A stretch of DNA of 55,888 bases, taken from the NCBI RefSeq assembly GCF_017104645.1, contig NZ_JAAGPF010000009.1, positions 1 to 55,888 on the forward strand, given 5' to 3'. The notes under the pieces are model-generated. The model worked only from the letters and a program-made list of their open reading frames with translations, had not been told where the DNA came from and made no database searches. Within the stretch, counting starts at the first letter, position 1, and each line of letters begins with the position of its first letter. The stretch is from Burkholderia sp. Ac-20379. Its GTDB lineage: Bacteria > Pseudomonadota > Gammaproteobacteria > Burkholderiales > Burkholderiaceae. The position numbers were made by a program, and so were the translations under genes. This document shows positions 8,552-17,705 of this stretch, in pieces.

Positions 8552-9345
8552 ACGCCCCCCGCAAACTGTCGCGAATCGCGGTGCTGGTGTCGGTGGGCCG
8601 GCATCCGGTCAGCGGCGCGCCGCGCTACAGCCGCAACGACGCGGCCGCGCTCGAACTGGGCCGCACGCTGGCCGGCGAGCACGGCACGCAGCTCGAAGTG
8701 CTGCACGCCGGCGATCCGAACGATCCAGCGCTGGCCGACTATCTGGCGCTCGGCGCCCGCAAGATCGACGTGATCGAGTGCCGCCCCGGCGACGACGCGG
8801 TCGCGCCGCTGGCGGGCCGCCTCGCCGGCGTGGATCTGGTGCTGACCGGCACGCGCGCCGAGGGCGCGTTCGACACCGGCCTGCTGCCGTACCAGGTGGC
8901 CGCGAAGCTCGATTACCGGCTGGCCGGCACGGCCGTCGATATCGAGGTGCAGAACGGCGAAGCGGTGATCCGGCAATTCCTGCCGAAGGGCCTGCGCCGC
9001 CGGGTGGCCGTGACGCTGCCCGCCGTGGTGGCGGTGCATCCGCTCGCCAACGCGCAGCCACGCTATGCCTATGCGCGCCAGCGCGCCGGCAGCGTCGCGC
9101 CGGTGCCCGCCGCGGCCGTGGCGGCGCCCGCCGCATCGGCCGATTTCGCAGCCTGGAAAACCGCGCCGACCGAGCGCAAACCCGTCAAGCTGGTGGCGGC
9201 CGAGAAGCGCTCCGGGCATGCCCGGATGCTGTCCGCGACCACCACCGAAAGCCGCGGCGGCAACGTCGTAAATGAAGGGAGTTCGGTCGAAAAAGCACAA
9301 GTGATTCTGGCGTATTTGCGCGAGCATCAACTGATCGATTACTGA
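8548..9345 (+). CDS. etfB: Electron transfer flavoprotein beta-like subunit (betaine cluster)
   Basis: 265 aa, ETF beta-type adenine-nucleotide alpha-hydrolase fold. Recognisable pieces are AVLVSVGRHPVSGAPRYSRNDAAALELG near the start, GVDLVLTGTRAEGAFDTGLLPYQVAAKLDY (about 92-121) and the RRRVAVTLPAVVAVHPLANAQPRYAY strand. The C-terminal 80 residues are alanine/proline-rich and end in an EGSSVEKAQVILAYLREHQLIDY helix typical of these dedicated ETF beta proteins. It overlaps the alpha gene (ATGA), so the two are made together. The partner in catalysis is DgcAB. Confidence 0.87.
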   Translation: MNAPRKLSRIAVLVSVGRHPVSGAPRYSRNDAAALELGRTLAGEHGTQLEVLHAGDPNDPALADYLALGARKIDVIECRPGDDAVAPLAGRLAGVDLVLTGTRAEGAFDTGLLPYQVAAKLDYRLAGTAVDIEVQNGEAVIRQFLPKGLRRRVAVTLPAVVAVHPLANAQPRYAYARQRAGSVAPVPAAAVAAPAASADFAAWKTAPTERKPVKLVAAEKRSGHARMLSATTTESRGGNVVNEGSSVEKAQVILAYLREHQLIDY

Positions 9346-9397
9346 ATCGCTGACCCGAATCCGTCGGCAGAACCAAGCATAGAGTCCGGAGCAAACC

Positions 9398-10639
9398 ATG
9401 AGTCAAACGGTAGACATTCGCGCGCTGGTGGAGCGCCGCAAAGCGGGTTACAGCCTGGAGGCCCCGTTCTACCTGAGCGAGGAAATTTTCCAGCTCGATA
9501 TGGACGCGATCTTCCGCAAGCACTGGATTCAGGTCGCGATCGAACCGGACGTGCCGGAACCGGGCGATTACGTGACGGTGGAAATCGGCAGCGATTCGAT
9601 CCTGATCGTGCGCGACGACGACATGGAAATCCGTGCGTTCCATAACGTCTGCCGCCACCGCGGCGCGCGCCTCTGCAACGAAGACAAAGGCTCGGTGGGC
9701 AACATCGTCTGCCCGTACCACAGCTGGACCTACAACCTGACCGGCGCGCTGATGTTCGCCGAGCACATGGGCGAGAAGTTCGACCGCTGCAAGCACAGCC
9801 TGAAATCGGTGCATCTGCAGAACCTCGGCGGCCTGCTGTTCGTGTGCCTGGCCGACGAACCGCCGGCCGATTTCGAGAACCTGCGCGCCGCGATGGAGCC
9901 GTACCTGCTGCCGCACGATCTGGCGAGCACCAAGATCGCCGCGCAGATCGACATCATCGAGGAAGGCAACTGGAAGCTGACGATGGAGAACAATCGCGAG
10001 TGCTATCACTGCGTCGCGAACCATCCGGAGCTGACCATTTCGCTGTACGAATACGGCTTCGGCTATCAGCCGTCGCCGGCCACGGCCGAGGGCATGGCCG
10101 CGTTCGAGGCCACCTGCGCGGCGCGCGAGAAGCAGTGGGAAGAACAGGGCCTGCCGTCGGTCGAGGTGGAGCGCCTGCTCGACGTGACCGGCTTCCGCAC
10201 CCAGCGCCTGCCGCTCGATCGCGCCGGCGAATCGCAGACGCTCGACGCGAAAGCCGCGTCGAAGAAGCTGCTCGGCGAATTCGAACGCGCCGACCTCGGC
10301 GGCCTGTCGTTCTGGACCCAGCCGAATTCGTGGCACCACTTCATGGCCGATCACATCGTCACGTTCTCGGTGATCCCGCTGTCGGCCGGCAAGACGCTGG
10401 TGCGCACCAAGTGGCTGGTTCACAAGGACGCGAAGGAAGGCATCGATTACGACGTGAAGAACCTCACGGCCGTGTGGAACGCCACCAACGATCAGGATCG
10501 CGCGCTCGTGGAGTTCTCGCAGCGCGGCGCCACCAGCAGCGCCTACGAGCCGGGCCCGTACTCGCCGTTCACGGAAGGCCTGGTCGAGAAGTTTTCGGCG
10601 TGGTACATCGGCCGCATGGCCGCGCACCTCGGCGCTTGA
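9398..10639 (+). CDS. gbcA: Glycine betaine demethylase, Rieske oxygenase subunit GbcA
   Basis: 413 aa. The Rieske 2Fe-2S ligands are Cys85-x-His87 (CRHRG) and Cys105-x2-His108 (CPYHSW). The catalytic mononuclear iron ligands lie in NNRECYHCVANHPEL (His204, His209). This is the ring-hydroxylating-oxygenase alpha fold used by GbcA to oxidise one N-methyl of glycine betaine, giving dimethylglycine and formaldehyde. GbcB next door is the reductase. The start has a CCGGAG Shine-Dalgarno about 10 bases upstream. The product feeds dgcAB in the same cluster. Confidence 0.93.
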   Translation: MSQTVDIRALVERRKAGYSLEAPFYLSEEIFQLDMDAIFRKHWIQVAIEPDVPEPGDYVTVEIGSDSILIVRDDDMEIRAFHNVCRHRGARLCNEDKGSVGNIVCPYHSWTYNLTGALMFAEHMGEKFDRCKHSLKSVHLQNLGGLLFVCLADEPPADFENLRAAMEPYLLPHDLASTKIAAQIDIIEEGNWKLTMENNRECYHCVANHPELTISLYEYGFGYQPSPATAEGMAAFEATCAAREKQWEEQGLPSVEVERLLDVTGFRTQRLPLDRAGESQTLDAKAASKKLLGEFERADLGGLSFWTQPNSWHHFMADHIVTFSVIPLSAGKTLVRTKWLVHKDAKEGIDYDVKNLTAVWNATNDQDRALVEFSQRGATSSAYEPGPYSPFTEGLVEKFSAWYIGRMAAHLGA

Positions 10640-10692
10640 CGACAGTTACAGACAGCACACCACCAGCACGGACAGGACAGGCGGAGCAAGAG

Positions 10693-11838
10693 ATGATGCG
10701 AGATGCCGCGAATTTCGAACCGGTAGACAGCCGCGTGACGCAGCCCGATTTTTGGAAGGCGTTGCCCGAACTCTGGACGAGCGACGTCGAGGAAACACTG
10801 ATCTGCTGCCATGTGCGGCAGGAAACGCACGATGTGCGGAGCTTCTTTTTCCGGTCGCCGTCGGGCCGCACGTTCGCGTTCGAGCCGGGCCAGTTCGTGA
10901 CGCTCGAACTCGATATCGACGGCGAGACGATCAATCGCTGCTACACGATCTCGTCGTCACCGGCGCGGCCGCACACGCTGTCGATCACGGTCAAGCGCGT
11001 GCCGGGCGGCAAGGTGTCGAACTGGCTGCACGACAACCTCCAGGCCGGCGCGCAGGTGCGCGTGCTCGGCCCGGCCGGGGAATTCACCTGCGCCCGCCAC
11101 CCCGCGCGCAAGTTCCTGTTCCTGTCGGCCGGCTCGGGCATCACGCCGCTGATGTCGATGAGCCGCGCGCACTACGATCTCGCCGAGGATCGCGACATCG
11201 TGTTCGTGCACAGCGCGCGCACGCCGGACGACATCATCTTCCCGCGCGAAATCGACATGATCGCGTCGAGCCAGAACAACTTCCGCACCGCGTTCGTTTG
11301 CGAACGGGTAGGAAGCCGAACCAACTGGCCGGGCATCACGGGCTACCTGTCGCTGCCGCTGCTCAAGCTGATCGCGCCGGATTTCATGGAGCGCGAGATC
11401 TTCACCTGCGGCCCCGCGCCGTACATGAAGGCGGTGCGCGACCTGCTCGACGAGGCCGGTTTCGATCGCAAGCAGTATCACGAGGAAAGCTTCTCGTTCG
11501 AGACGATGCTCGACGAGGCCGCGCCCGAGACGGTGGAAACGCTGGTCGAGGAAGGCGTGCCGGTGCCGGAAACCACGCACTTCTCGGTCACGTTCTCGAA
11601 GAGCAACCGCGAGATCAGTTGCGGCGCCGACCAGCACGTGCTCGATGCGGCGCGCCAGTCGGGCGTGCGGCTGCCGTCGTCGTGCTCGCAGGGCATGTGC
11701 GGCACCTGCAAGGTCAAGCTGGTGTCGGGGCAGGTGGACATGAAGCACAACGGCGGGATCCGCCAGCGTGAAATCGACAACGGCATGGTGCTGCTGTGCT
11801 GCAGCAAGCCGCTGTCCGATCTCGTGGTGGAAAAGTAA
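10693..11838 (+). CDS. gbcB: Glycine betaine demethylase, ferredoxin reductase subunit GbcB
   Basis: 381 aa in three parts: an FAD domain with RCYTISSSP (about 82-90), an NAD domain with SAGSGITPLMSM and TCGPAPYM, and a C-terminal plant-type ferredoxin with Cys331-x4-Cys336-x2-Cys339-x29-Cys369. It transfers electrons from NAD(P)H to GbcA. Two adjacent ATG codons (10693, 10696) both fit the GGAG at 10683-10686, so the exact start is uncertain by one residue. It lies 53 bases after gbcA and is probably co-transcribed with it. Confidence 0.92.
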   Translation: MMRDAANFEPVDSRVTQPDFWKALPELWTSDVEETLICCHVRQETHDVRSFFFRSPSGRTFAFEPGQFVTLELDIDGETINRCYTISSSPARPHTLSITVKRVPGGKVSNWLHDNLQAGAQVRVLGPAGEFTCARHPARKFLFLSAGSGITPLMSMSRAHYDLAEDRDIVFVHSARTPDDIIFPREIDMIASSQNNFRTAFVCERVGSRTNWPGITGYLSLPLLKLIAPDFMEREIFTCGPAPYMKAVRDLLDEAGFDRKQYHEESFSFETMLDEAAPETVETLVEEGVPVPETTHFSVTFSKSNREISCGADQHVLDAARQSGVRLPSSCSQGMCGTCKVKLVSGQVDMKHNGGIRQREIDNGMVLLCCSKPLSDLVVEK

Positions 11839-11991
11839 GCGAGGCGGGGCAAGGCAGCGGAAAAGGCGACACGTCGCTTATCGACAAGGACGTGTCGGAA
11901 AACGACGATACCGATGAATTGTGGTTGCGGAACCTAGAGAGACCCACAAGGCGTGCAACGTCGCGCCAATGACCACCCAAGGAGATCGACC
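11839..11991 (+). promoter_or_regulatory. Regulatory region before the betaine-binding protein
   Basis: The gap holds a 7-bp inverted repeat, CGACACG (11867-11873) and CGTGTCG (11891-11897), with centres 24 bases apart. The right arm runs into TGTCGGAAAACGAC (11893-11906), the element also found at 1510. This suggests an activator site for GbdR and a separate promoter for the binding-protein gene. AAGGAG precedes its ATG. Assignment to GbdR is inferred. Confidence 0.4.
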
Positions 11992-12858
11992 ATGAAATTC
12001 ATCGCAAAACTGGCCTGGTGCGGGGCCTTCGCCGCGCTGATGACGGCGGCCGCGCCCGCCGCCTTCGCCGACACGAAGCCGACCATCAAGATCGGTTACG
12101 TGGAAGGCTGGGACGACAGCGTCGGCACGTCGAACGTGGCTGCGCAGATCATCGAGAAGAAGCTCGGCTATCCGGTGCAGCTCGTGCCGGTCGCCGCGGG
12201 CGTGATGTGGCAGGGCGTGGCGCGCGGCGACCTCGACGCGACGCTGTCGGCCTGGCTGCCGGTGACGCACGGCGCGTACTGGGATCAGTTCAAGACCAAG
12301 GTCGTCGACCTCGGCGTGAACTACCCGGGCGCGAAGATCGGCCTGATCGTGCCGACCTACGTGAAGGCGAAGAGCATCGCCGATCTCGAGGCCGAGAAGG
12401 CCGATTTCGGCGGCCGCATCGTCGGCATCGATGCCGGCGCCGGCGTGATGCGCAAGACGGACGACGCGATCAAGGCCTACGGCCTGTCGTACAACCTGAT
12501 GGCCAGCTCGGGCAGCGCCATGACGGCCGAACTGGCGCGTGCCGAAAACGCCAAGAAGCCGATCATCGTGACGGGCTGGGTGCCGCACTGGATGTTCGCG
12601 AAGTGGGACCTGCGCTTCCTCGACGATCCGAAGAAGGTGTTCGGCGAAGCCGAGCACGTCGACAGCGTCGCGAACCCGGGCCTCGAAACCAAGGCCAAGC
12701 CGGTGGTGGCGTTCCTGAAGAAGTTCCAGTGGAAGGCCGGCGAGCTCGACTCGGTGATGCTGGCGATCCAGGGCGGCGCGAAGCCGGACGCAGCGGCCAC
12801 GCAATGGATCTCGCAGCACGGCGATCGCGTCAAGAGCTGGACCGACGGCGCGCAGTAA
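11992..12858 (+). CDS. Glycine betaine ABC-transporter substrate-binding protein (OpuAC type)
   Basis: 288 aa periplasmic binding protein. The signal peptide covers about 1-23 (MKFIAKLAWCGAFAALMTAAAPAAFA-D). The mature part starts with IKIGYVEGWDDSVGTSNVAAQIIEKKLGY and has the aromatic residues that usually form the trimethylammonium cage (EGWDD, SAWLPVTHGAYW, TGWVPHWMF). No ATPase or permease gene is adjacent. In Pseudomonas such orphan binding proteins share one CbcWV core, which may apply here. AAGGAG lies 8 bases before the ATG. An upstream in-frame ATG at 11953 would disrupt the signal peptide. A terminator follows at 12910. Confidence 0.88.
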   Translation: MKFIAKLAWCGAFAALMTAAAPAAFADTKPTIKIGYVEGWDDSVGTSNVAAQIIEKKLGYPVQLVPVAAGVMWQGVARGDLDATLSAWLPVTHGAYWDQFKTKVVDLGVNYPGAKIGLIVPTYVKAKSIADLEAEKADFGGRIVGIDAGAGVMRKTDDAIKAYGLSYNLMASSGSAMTAELARAENAKKPIIVTGWVPHWMFAKWDLRFLDDPKKVFGEAEHVDSVANPGLETKAKPVVAFLKKFQWKAGELDSVMLAIQGGAKPDAAATQWISQHGDRVKSWTDGAQ

Positions 12859-12909
12859 TCGCGCAAAAGCGGCAAGACTGCGCTGTTATTCAATAGTGCG
12901 AAGTAAAAA

Positions 12910-12947
12910 ATGCCCGTCCGATTCGATGTCGGACGGGCATTGTTTTT
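12910..12947 (+). terminator. Rho-independent terminator after the betaine-binding protein
   Basis: A 12-bp perfect stem, ATGCCCGTCCGA (12910-12921) with TCGGACGGGCAT (12929-12940), has a 7-base loop and is followed by TGTTTTTT. It closes the betaine transcription unit 51 bases after the stop. The same stem core is used at 29819-29850. Confidence 0.93.
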
Positions 12948-13032
12948 TGCAGAAAACCGCGTATTTCAAGGGGTTTTGTGAAAGTGTTGTTACACTGTGC
13001 CACTTCCGAAGACTCTTGCTAGGAGGTTCTGG

Positions 13033-14685
13033 ATGGGTCAGGCAGGACTGCGCGCGCGCAGCACCGGCGAGGTCGACAAGACCATCTCACATGTGGAAGA
13101 AGGCCGCTCGCTGCACCGCGGCCTCAGTTGGAAAGATGCTTTCTGGGTCACCAGCGGCGTGCCGGCCGGTGTCCTCTTCACGATCGGCGGCGTGTGCGCC
13201 ACGATCGGTCAACCCGCGTGGGCCATCTGGATTGGCGCGATCACGATGGGGCTGATCCAGAGCGCGACTTATGCGGAAATATCGGGGCTATTTCCACATA
13301 AATCGGGCGGCGCGTCGGTGTATGGCGCGATCGGCTGGGTGCGGTACAGCAAGATGATTGCCCCGGTGTCGGTGTGGTGCAACTGGCTCGCCTGGTCGCC
13401 CATGCTCGCACTCGGTTGCGGGCTCGCCGCGAGCTACGCGCTCACCTCGCTGTTTCCGGCCGACGCCGCGATCCAGCACTGGCAGCTCACCGTCGCCAAC
13501 CTCGGCTTCATCAAGCCGGGCCTCACGTTGCGCATCAACGCCACGTTCGTGATCGCCGCGATCCTGCTGCTGATCACGTTCCGCCTTCAACACAGCGGCG
13601 CGTCCGCCGCCGCCAAAACCCAGTGCATTCTCGGCATCGCATCGCTCACGCCGCTGCTGATCGTCGGCATCGTGCCGTTCGCGACGGGCGACGTGCCGAT
13701 CTCGCATCTGCTGCCGCTGTTGCCGCTCGGTCACGACGCCAACGGCCAGCTCACCGCCTCCAGGTTCGGCAGTTGGAACGGGCAGGGCGTGACGATGGCG
13801 CTCGGCGCGATGTTCATGGCCGGTTGGGCCTCCTACGGATTCGAAACGGCGGTGTGCTATACGCGCGAATTCCGCGATCCGGCGCGCGACACGGCCAAGG
13901 CGATCTTCTGGTCCGGCGCGCTGTGCCTGATCGTCATGACGCTCGTGCCGCTCGCGTTCCAGGGGGCGCTCGGCACCGGCGCGATGCTCGACCCGAAGAT
14001 CGGCGACGGCACCGGCGTGGCCGCCGCGATGGCGAAGATGGTGGGCGGCGGTGCGAGGGTGGCGAACGCGATCGTCGTGATGCTGATGCTGTCGATCCTG
14101 CTGATCGTGATGACTTCGATGATGGGCTCGTCGCGCACGCTCTATCAGGCGTCCGTCGACGGCTGGCTGCCGCGCTATCTGTCGCACGTCAACGAACACG
14201 GCGCGCCCACGCGCGCGATGTGGACCGATCTCGGGTTCAACCTCGTGTTGCTGATGATGTCCGATTACATGACCGTGCTGTCGATCTCGAACGTCTGCTA
14301 CATGATCTTCGTGTTCCTGAATTTGCAGTCGGGCTGGATTCATCGCATGGATCGCGGCAACTGGAAACGTCCGTTCCGCTGCCCGACCTGGCTGCTGGTG
14401 GCGGGCGCGATCTGCGGGTATCTGAATCTCGTGTATGTGGGCGCCGGCGCGAACCTGCAGGGCGAGGGCACGCTGCGCAACGGCATCATCGCGATGCTGC
14501 TGATCGTGCCGGTGTTCGTCTACCGCCATTACTGGCAGGATCGCGGGCGCTTCCCGAAGCAGATGCAGCAGGACATGGAGCTGGCGGTGCCGAAGCGCCA
14601 TGCCGTGTACGAACTGCTGCCGTTCGCGGCGTTGATCGCGGCGGCGCTGACGGTCGCGATTTCGTATCGCCTGGCCTGGCTGTGA
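13033..14685 (+). CDS. APC-superfamily amino acid/amine permease
   Basis: 550 aa integral membrane protein with about 12 hydrophobic helices. An N-terminal cytosolic segment (about 1-40) precedes FWVTSGVPAGVLFTIGGVCATIGQPAW. The fold and the AEISGLFPHKSGGASVYGAIGW segment place it in the amino acid-polyamine-organocation superfamily. The substrate is unknown; next to the betaine genes, an amine or amino acid such as sarcosine, glycine or ethanolamine is plausible. The start at 13033 is chosen for AGGAGG 7 bases upstream; an in-frame ATG at 12997 has none. It is a single-gene unit between two terminators. Confidence 0.82.
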   Translation: MGQAGLRARSTGEVDKTISHVEEGRSLHRGLSWKDAFWVTSGVPAGVLFTIGGVCATIGQPAWAIWIGAITMGLIQSATYAEISGLFPHKSGGASVYGAIGWVRYSKMIAPVSVWCNWLAWSPMLALGCGLAASYALTSLFPADAAIQHWQLTVANLGFIKPGLTLRINATFVIAAILLLITFRLQHSGASAAAKTQCILGIASLTPLLIVGIVPFATGDVPISHLLPLLPLGHDANGQLTASRFGSWNGQGVTMALGAMFMAGWASYGFETAVCYTREFRDPARDTAKAIFWSGALCLIVMTLVPLAFQGALGTGAMLDPKIGDGTGVAAAMAKMVGGGARVANAIVVMLMLSILLIVMTSMMGSSRTLYQASVDGWLPRYLSHVNEHGAPTRAMWTDLGFNLVLLMMSDYMTVLSISNVCYMIFVFLNLQSGWIHRMDRGNWKRPFRCPTWLLVAGAICGYLNLVYVGAGANLQGEGTLRNGIIAMLLIVPVFVYRHYWQDRGRFPKQMQQDMELAVPKRHAVYELLPFAALIAAALTVAISYRLAWL

Positions 14686-14719
14686 CGTAAGCCTCGAGCG
14701 AATCGACCATGAAGCCCGC

Positions 14720-14745
14720 AGGGCCGCGAATCAGCGGCCCTTTTT
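14720..14745 (+). terminator. Rho-independent terminator after the APC permease
   Basis: An 8-bp stem AGGGCCGC (14720-14727) with GCGGCCCT (14734-14741), 6-base loop and TTTTT run, 35 bases after the permease stop. Confidence 0.92.
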
Positions 14746-15083
14746 CATGGCGCGCCGGAAATCGGGTTGCAGCCGGATCGGTCGAACCCGCGCCGCTGCC
14801 CGGCGGCGCATTCTTTCAATCTTCAAGATTCCTTTCCAATTCGAAAGCATGCCGGCATGGCATGACGGGGGCCGGGCGGCCGATCCATCGGGCAAAAAAA
14901 CAATTCGAAACCGATGGAATAAGCCGCTTCGCCCCGGCGTTATGTGGTCGACGAGAACGTGTTCACGACAACACAGGCGAACACCGCGACTTGGCCGAGC
15001 GCCGGGTCGCGCCGTCGGCATACCGGTTCGGCCGAGCCACGCCCGGCCGGATTTCATCCGTGTGATTCGATAAGGAATGGAAA
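14746..15083 (+). promoter_or_regulatory. Intergenic region before the TIGR03118 lipoprotein gene
   Basis: This 338-base region has no convincing gene. The middle (about 14805-14935) is less GC-rich than its surroundings and could carry the promoter of the downstream gene. A GGAA precedes the ATG at 15084. No specific promoter or operator could be assigned. Confidence 0.3.
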
Positions 15084-16208
15084 ATGACATTGACGCGCAT
15101 TGCAGCCATGGCCTCGTTGGCCGCCGTCACGGCCTTCACGCTCGCCGCATGCGGTGGGGGAGACGACAACAGCACACCGCCAGCAGTCACCGCACCGCCG
15201 CCGCCGGCGCTGAAGACGCAATTCAAGGCCACCACGCTGGTGTCCGACGGCAGCGCGACGGCCGCGAACATCGATCCGAACCTGAAGAACGGCTGGGGCA
15301 TCGCGTTCAACCCCACCGGCGTGATGTGGGTGTCGGACAACAACACGCATCTGTCGACGCTGTACGACGGCAACGGCGTGCCGCAATCGCTGGTGGTGTC
15401 GATCCCGGCCAACGCGGCCGGCACGGCCGCCGGCCCGACGGGCATCGTGTTCAACAAGACGGCCGCCGATTTCCAGATCAGCGCGAACGGCGGCGCGGCC
15501 GCCAACGCCGTGTTCATGTGGGCCACCGACGCGGGCACGATCGCCGCGTGGTCGCCGAAGGTGCTGCCGACGCAGGCCGTCAACGCCTACGACGACGGCG
15601 CGGGCGGGGCTGTTTACAAGGGCCTCGCGATCGGCGTGAACGCCGGGGCGAACGTGATCTACGCCACCGATTTCCACAACAAGAAGGTGGATACGTTCGA
15701 CCGCGCGTTCAACAAGATCCTGGTCGGCAAGTTCGTCGATCCGAATCTGCCGGCGGGCTTCTCGCCGTTCGGCATCGCGGCGATCGGCAACAACGTTTAC
15801 GTGTCGTATGCGGTGCTCGGCAGCAACGGCCGGACGCAGGTGAACGGCGCAGGCAACGGCGTGGTGGACGCGTTCGACACGGCCGGCAATTTCGTCAAGC
15901 GCGTTGCCACGGGCGGCACGCTGAATTCGCCGTGGGGCATGGTGGTCGCGCCGTCGAACTTCGGCTCGGCCAGCAACGATCTGCTGGTGGGCAACTTCGG
16001 CGACGGCACGATCGACGTGTTCGATCCCACCAGCAATGCGCTGATCGGCGCGCTGCCGAACCCGGACGGCTCGACGTTCAAGCAGGCCGGCATCTGGGGC
16101 ATGTCGTTCGGCAACAATGCGGCGAACCAGCCGGCCAACACGCTGTTCTACGCGGCCGGCCCGACGCCGACCACGGGCGTGTACGGCCGTATCGACGTCA
16201 CGCCCTGA
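15084..16208 (+). CDS. TIGR03118 family lipoprotein, probable beta-propeller
   Basis: 374 aa. The N-terminus is a lipoprotein signal peptide with lipobox LAAC (Cys23), then a Pro/Thr-rich linker (about 28-42). The body has recurring beta-propeller-like strands: NGWGIAFNPTGVMWVSDNN, GPTGIVFNKT, NVIYATDFHNKKVDTFD, GFSPFGIAAIGNNVYVSYA, SPWGMVVAPSNF and LLVGNFGDGTIDVFD, as in NHL-type six-bladed propellers. Function is unknown; this family is typically exported. It stands alone and converges on the MFS gene 120 bases further on. Confidence 0.8.
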   Translation: MTLTRIAAMASLAAVTAFTLAACGGGDDNSTPPAVTAPPPPALKTQFKATTLVSDGSATAANIDPNLKNGWGIAFNPTGVMWVSDNNTHLSTLYDGNGVPQSLVVSIPANAAGTAAGPTGIVFNKTAADFQISANGGAAANAVFMWATDAGTIAAWSPKVLPTQAVNAYDDGAGGAVYKGLAIGVNAGANVIYATDFHNKKVDTFDRAFNKILVGKFVDPNLPAGFSPFGIAAIGNNVYVSYAVLGSNGRTQVNGAGNGVVDAFDTAGNFVKRVATGGTLNSPWGMVVAPSNFGSASNDLLVGNFGDGTIDVFDPTSNALIGALPNPDGSTFKQAGIWGMSFGNNAANQPANTLFYAAGPTPTTGVYGRIDVTP

Positions 16209-16328
16209 GCTTGACGGCGAGCGGGCTTCGGCGCTGCCTCGGCTCATCGAGACAGTGCCGAACCCATGCGTCATCGGAGCCGGAGCCGGGGCGTCGCCGC
16301 CTCGGTCTCCCGCTTGCCGCCGCTCGAT

Positions 16329-17633
16329 TCAAGTCGGCAGGGATTCGACCGAACCGCCGGCCTCGGCCGGCGCGGCTTCCTTCACGACGAACAGATAGAC
16401 GAGCGCCGCCGCGAACGCCACGGCCGCGCTGATCAGCAGTGCATTGACGAACGAATGCGTGCGATCGACCACGATGCCGGTGATGACCGGCGCGAACGAA
16501 CCGCCGAGATACCCGCCGAAGTTCTGCATGCTGCCGAGCGAAGCCACCAGATGGCGCGGCGCGGCCACCGTCACGAGCGCCCACGCGCTGCCGCTGGACA
16601 AATTCACGAAGAACATCGCCAGCGACACGTAGACGATCGCCATCGCCGTGCTCGGCGTGTAGGCGGCGGGCACCGTGAACGCGGCCGCGCCCACCAGCCC
16701 GATGCACACCGGCCACTTGCGGCTGCGAATCGGGGCCATCCCGCGCTTGAGCAGGTAATCGGCGATATAGCCGCTGCCGGCCATGCCGAGCGTGCCGAAG
16801 ATGTAGGGGATCGACACGAGCCAGCCCGTTTTCGCGATGCTCAGGTGCCGCTCGTGTTCGAGATAGCCGGGCAGCCAGGTCAGGTACAGCCACACCATGT
16901 AGATCACGCCCATGAAGCCGAAGATCATCCCCCAGGTGTTGCGCAGCTTGAACAGCGCGGACCATTCGCCGAAGCTCAGGCCCTTCCTCGGCCGCGTTTC
17001 GGTGTTCGCGTTCTGGTCGAGATAGGCGATTTCGCCTGGCTCCAGCGCCACCTGATCGCGGTTGCGATAGACGAGGTACCAGCCCACCGACACCATCACG
17101 CCGAGCACGCCCATGATGACGAACATGGTTCGCCATCCGAAGGACAGCATCAGCACGGTCAGCAATGGCGGCGCGATCATCGGCGCGATGGTCGACGACG
17201 CGATGAACGTGCCGGTCGGGCCGCCGCGCTCGTGCATCGCGAACCACTCGTTGACGACCTTCGCGCCGGCCGGGAACAGCGGCGCCTCCGCGATGCCGAG
17301 CACCGTGCGGGCGAGCAGGAAGTGGTTCAGCGACTGGATGAAGCCGCCCGCCATCTGCGCGACCGACCACACGAACATGCCGAGACCGAGCATCACGCGC
17401 GAGCCGAAGCGGTCGAGCATCGCGCCCACCGGCAACTGCGCGAACGCATACGCCAGCGAGAACGCCGAAAGCAGCAGGCCGATCTGCGCACCGGACAGGT
17501 GCAGTTCCTCGCTGACGGAGTGATTGGCGATCGACAGCGTCGTGCGGTCGAGATAGTTGACGATGCCTGCGATCGTCAGAAAGGTCACCGCGATGAACTG
17601 CGTGCGTTTCAGGCGCTTCGATTTCTGAAGCAT
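16329..17633 (-). CDS. MFS transporter, anion:cation symporter family
   Basis: 434 aa with 12 predicted membrane helices and the ACS signature near the start (TIAGIVNYLDRTTLSIANHSV, about 20-40). The family usually moves organic acids such as sugar acids, phthalate or hydroxy-acids into the cell. AGGAGA lies 5 bases before the ATG at 17633. It lies 72 bases after the SDR gene on the same strand and is probably its operon partner. Together with the divergent cupin/SDR/IclR genes it suggests uptake and oxidation of an unidentified hydroxylated organic acid. Confidence 0.85.
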   Translation of the reverse strand: MLQKSKRLKRTQFIAVTFLTIAGIVNYLDRTTLSIANHSVSEELHLSGAQIGLLLSAFSLAYAFAQLPVGAMLDRFGSRVMLGLGMFVWSVAQMAGGFIQSLNHFLLARTVLGIAEAPLFPAGAKVVNEWFAMHERGGPTGTFIASSTIAPMIAPPLLTVLMLSFGWRTMFVIMGVLGVMVSVGWYLVYRNRDQVALEPGEIAYLDQNANTETRPRKGLSFGEWSALFKLRNTWGMIFGFMGVIYMVWLYLTWLPGYLEHERHLSIAKTGWLVSIPYIFGTLGMAGSGYIADYLLKRGMAPIRSRKWPVCIGLVGAAAFTVPAAYTPSTAMAIVYVSLAMFFVNLSSGSAWALVTVAAPRHLVASLGSMQNFGGYLGGSFAPVITGIVVDRTHSFVNALLISAAVAFAAALVYLFVVKEAAPAEAGGSVESLPT

Positions 17634-17705
17634 GGGGGCGTCTCCTGCGTGGGGAATCCGGCAAGGCCGGGCAGCTTGTTATGAATGCGTCGGGATCGGG
17701 GTGTG

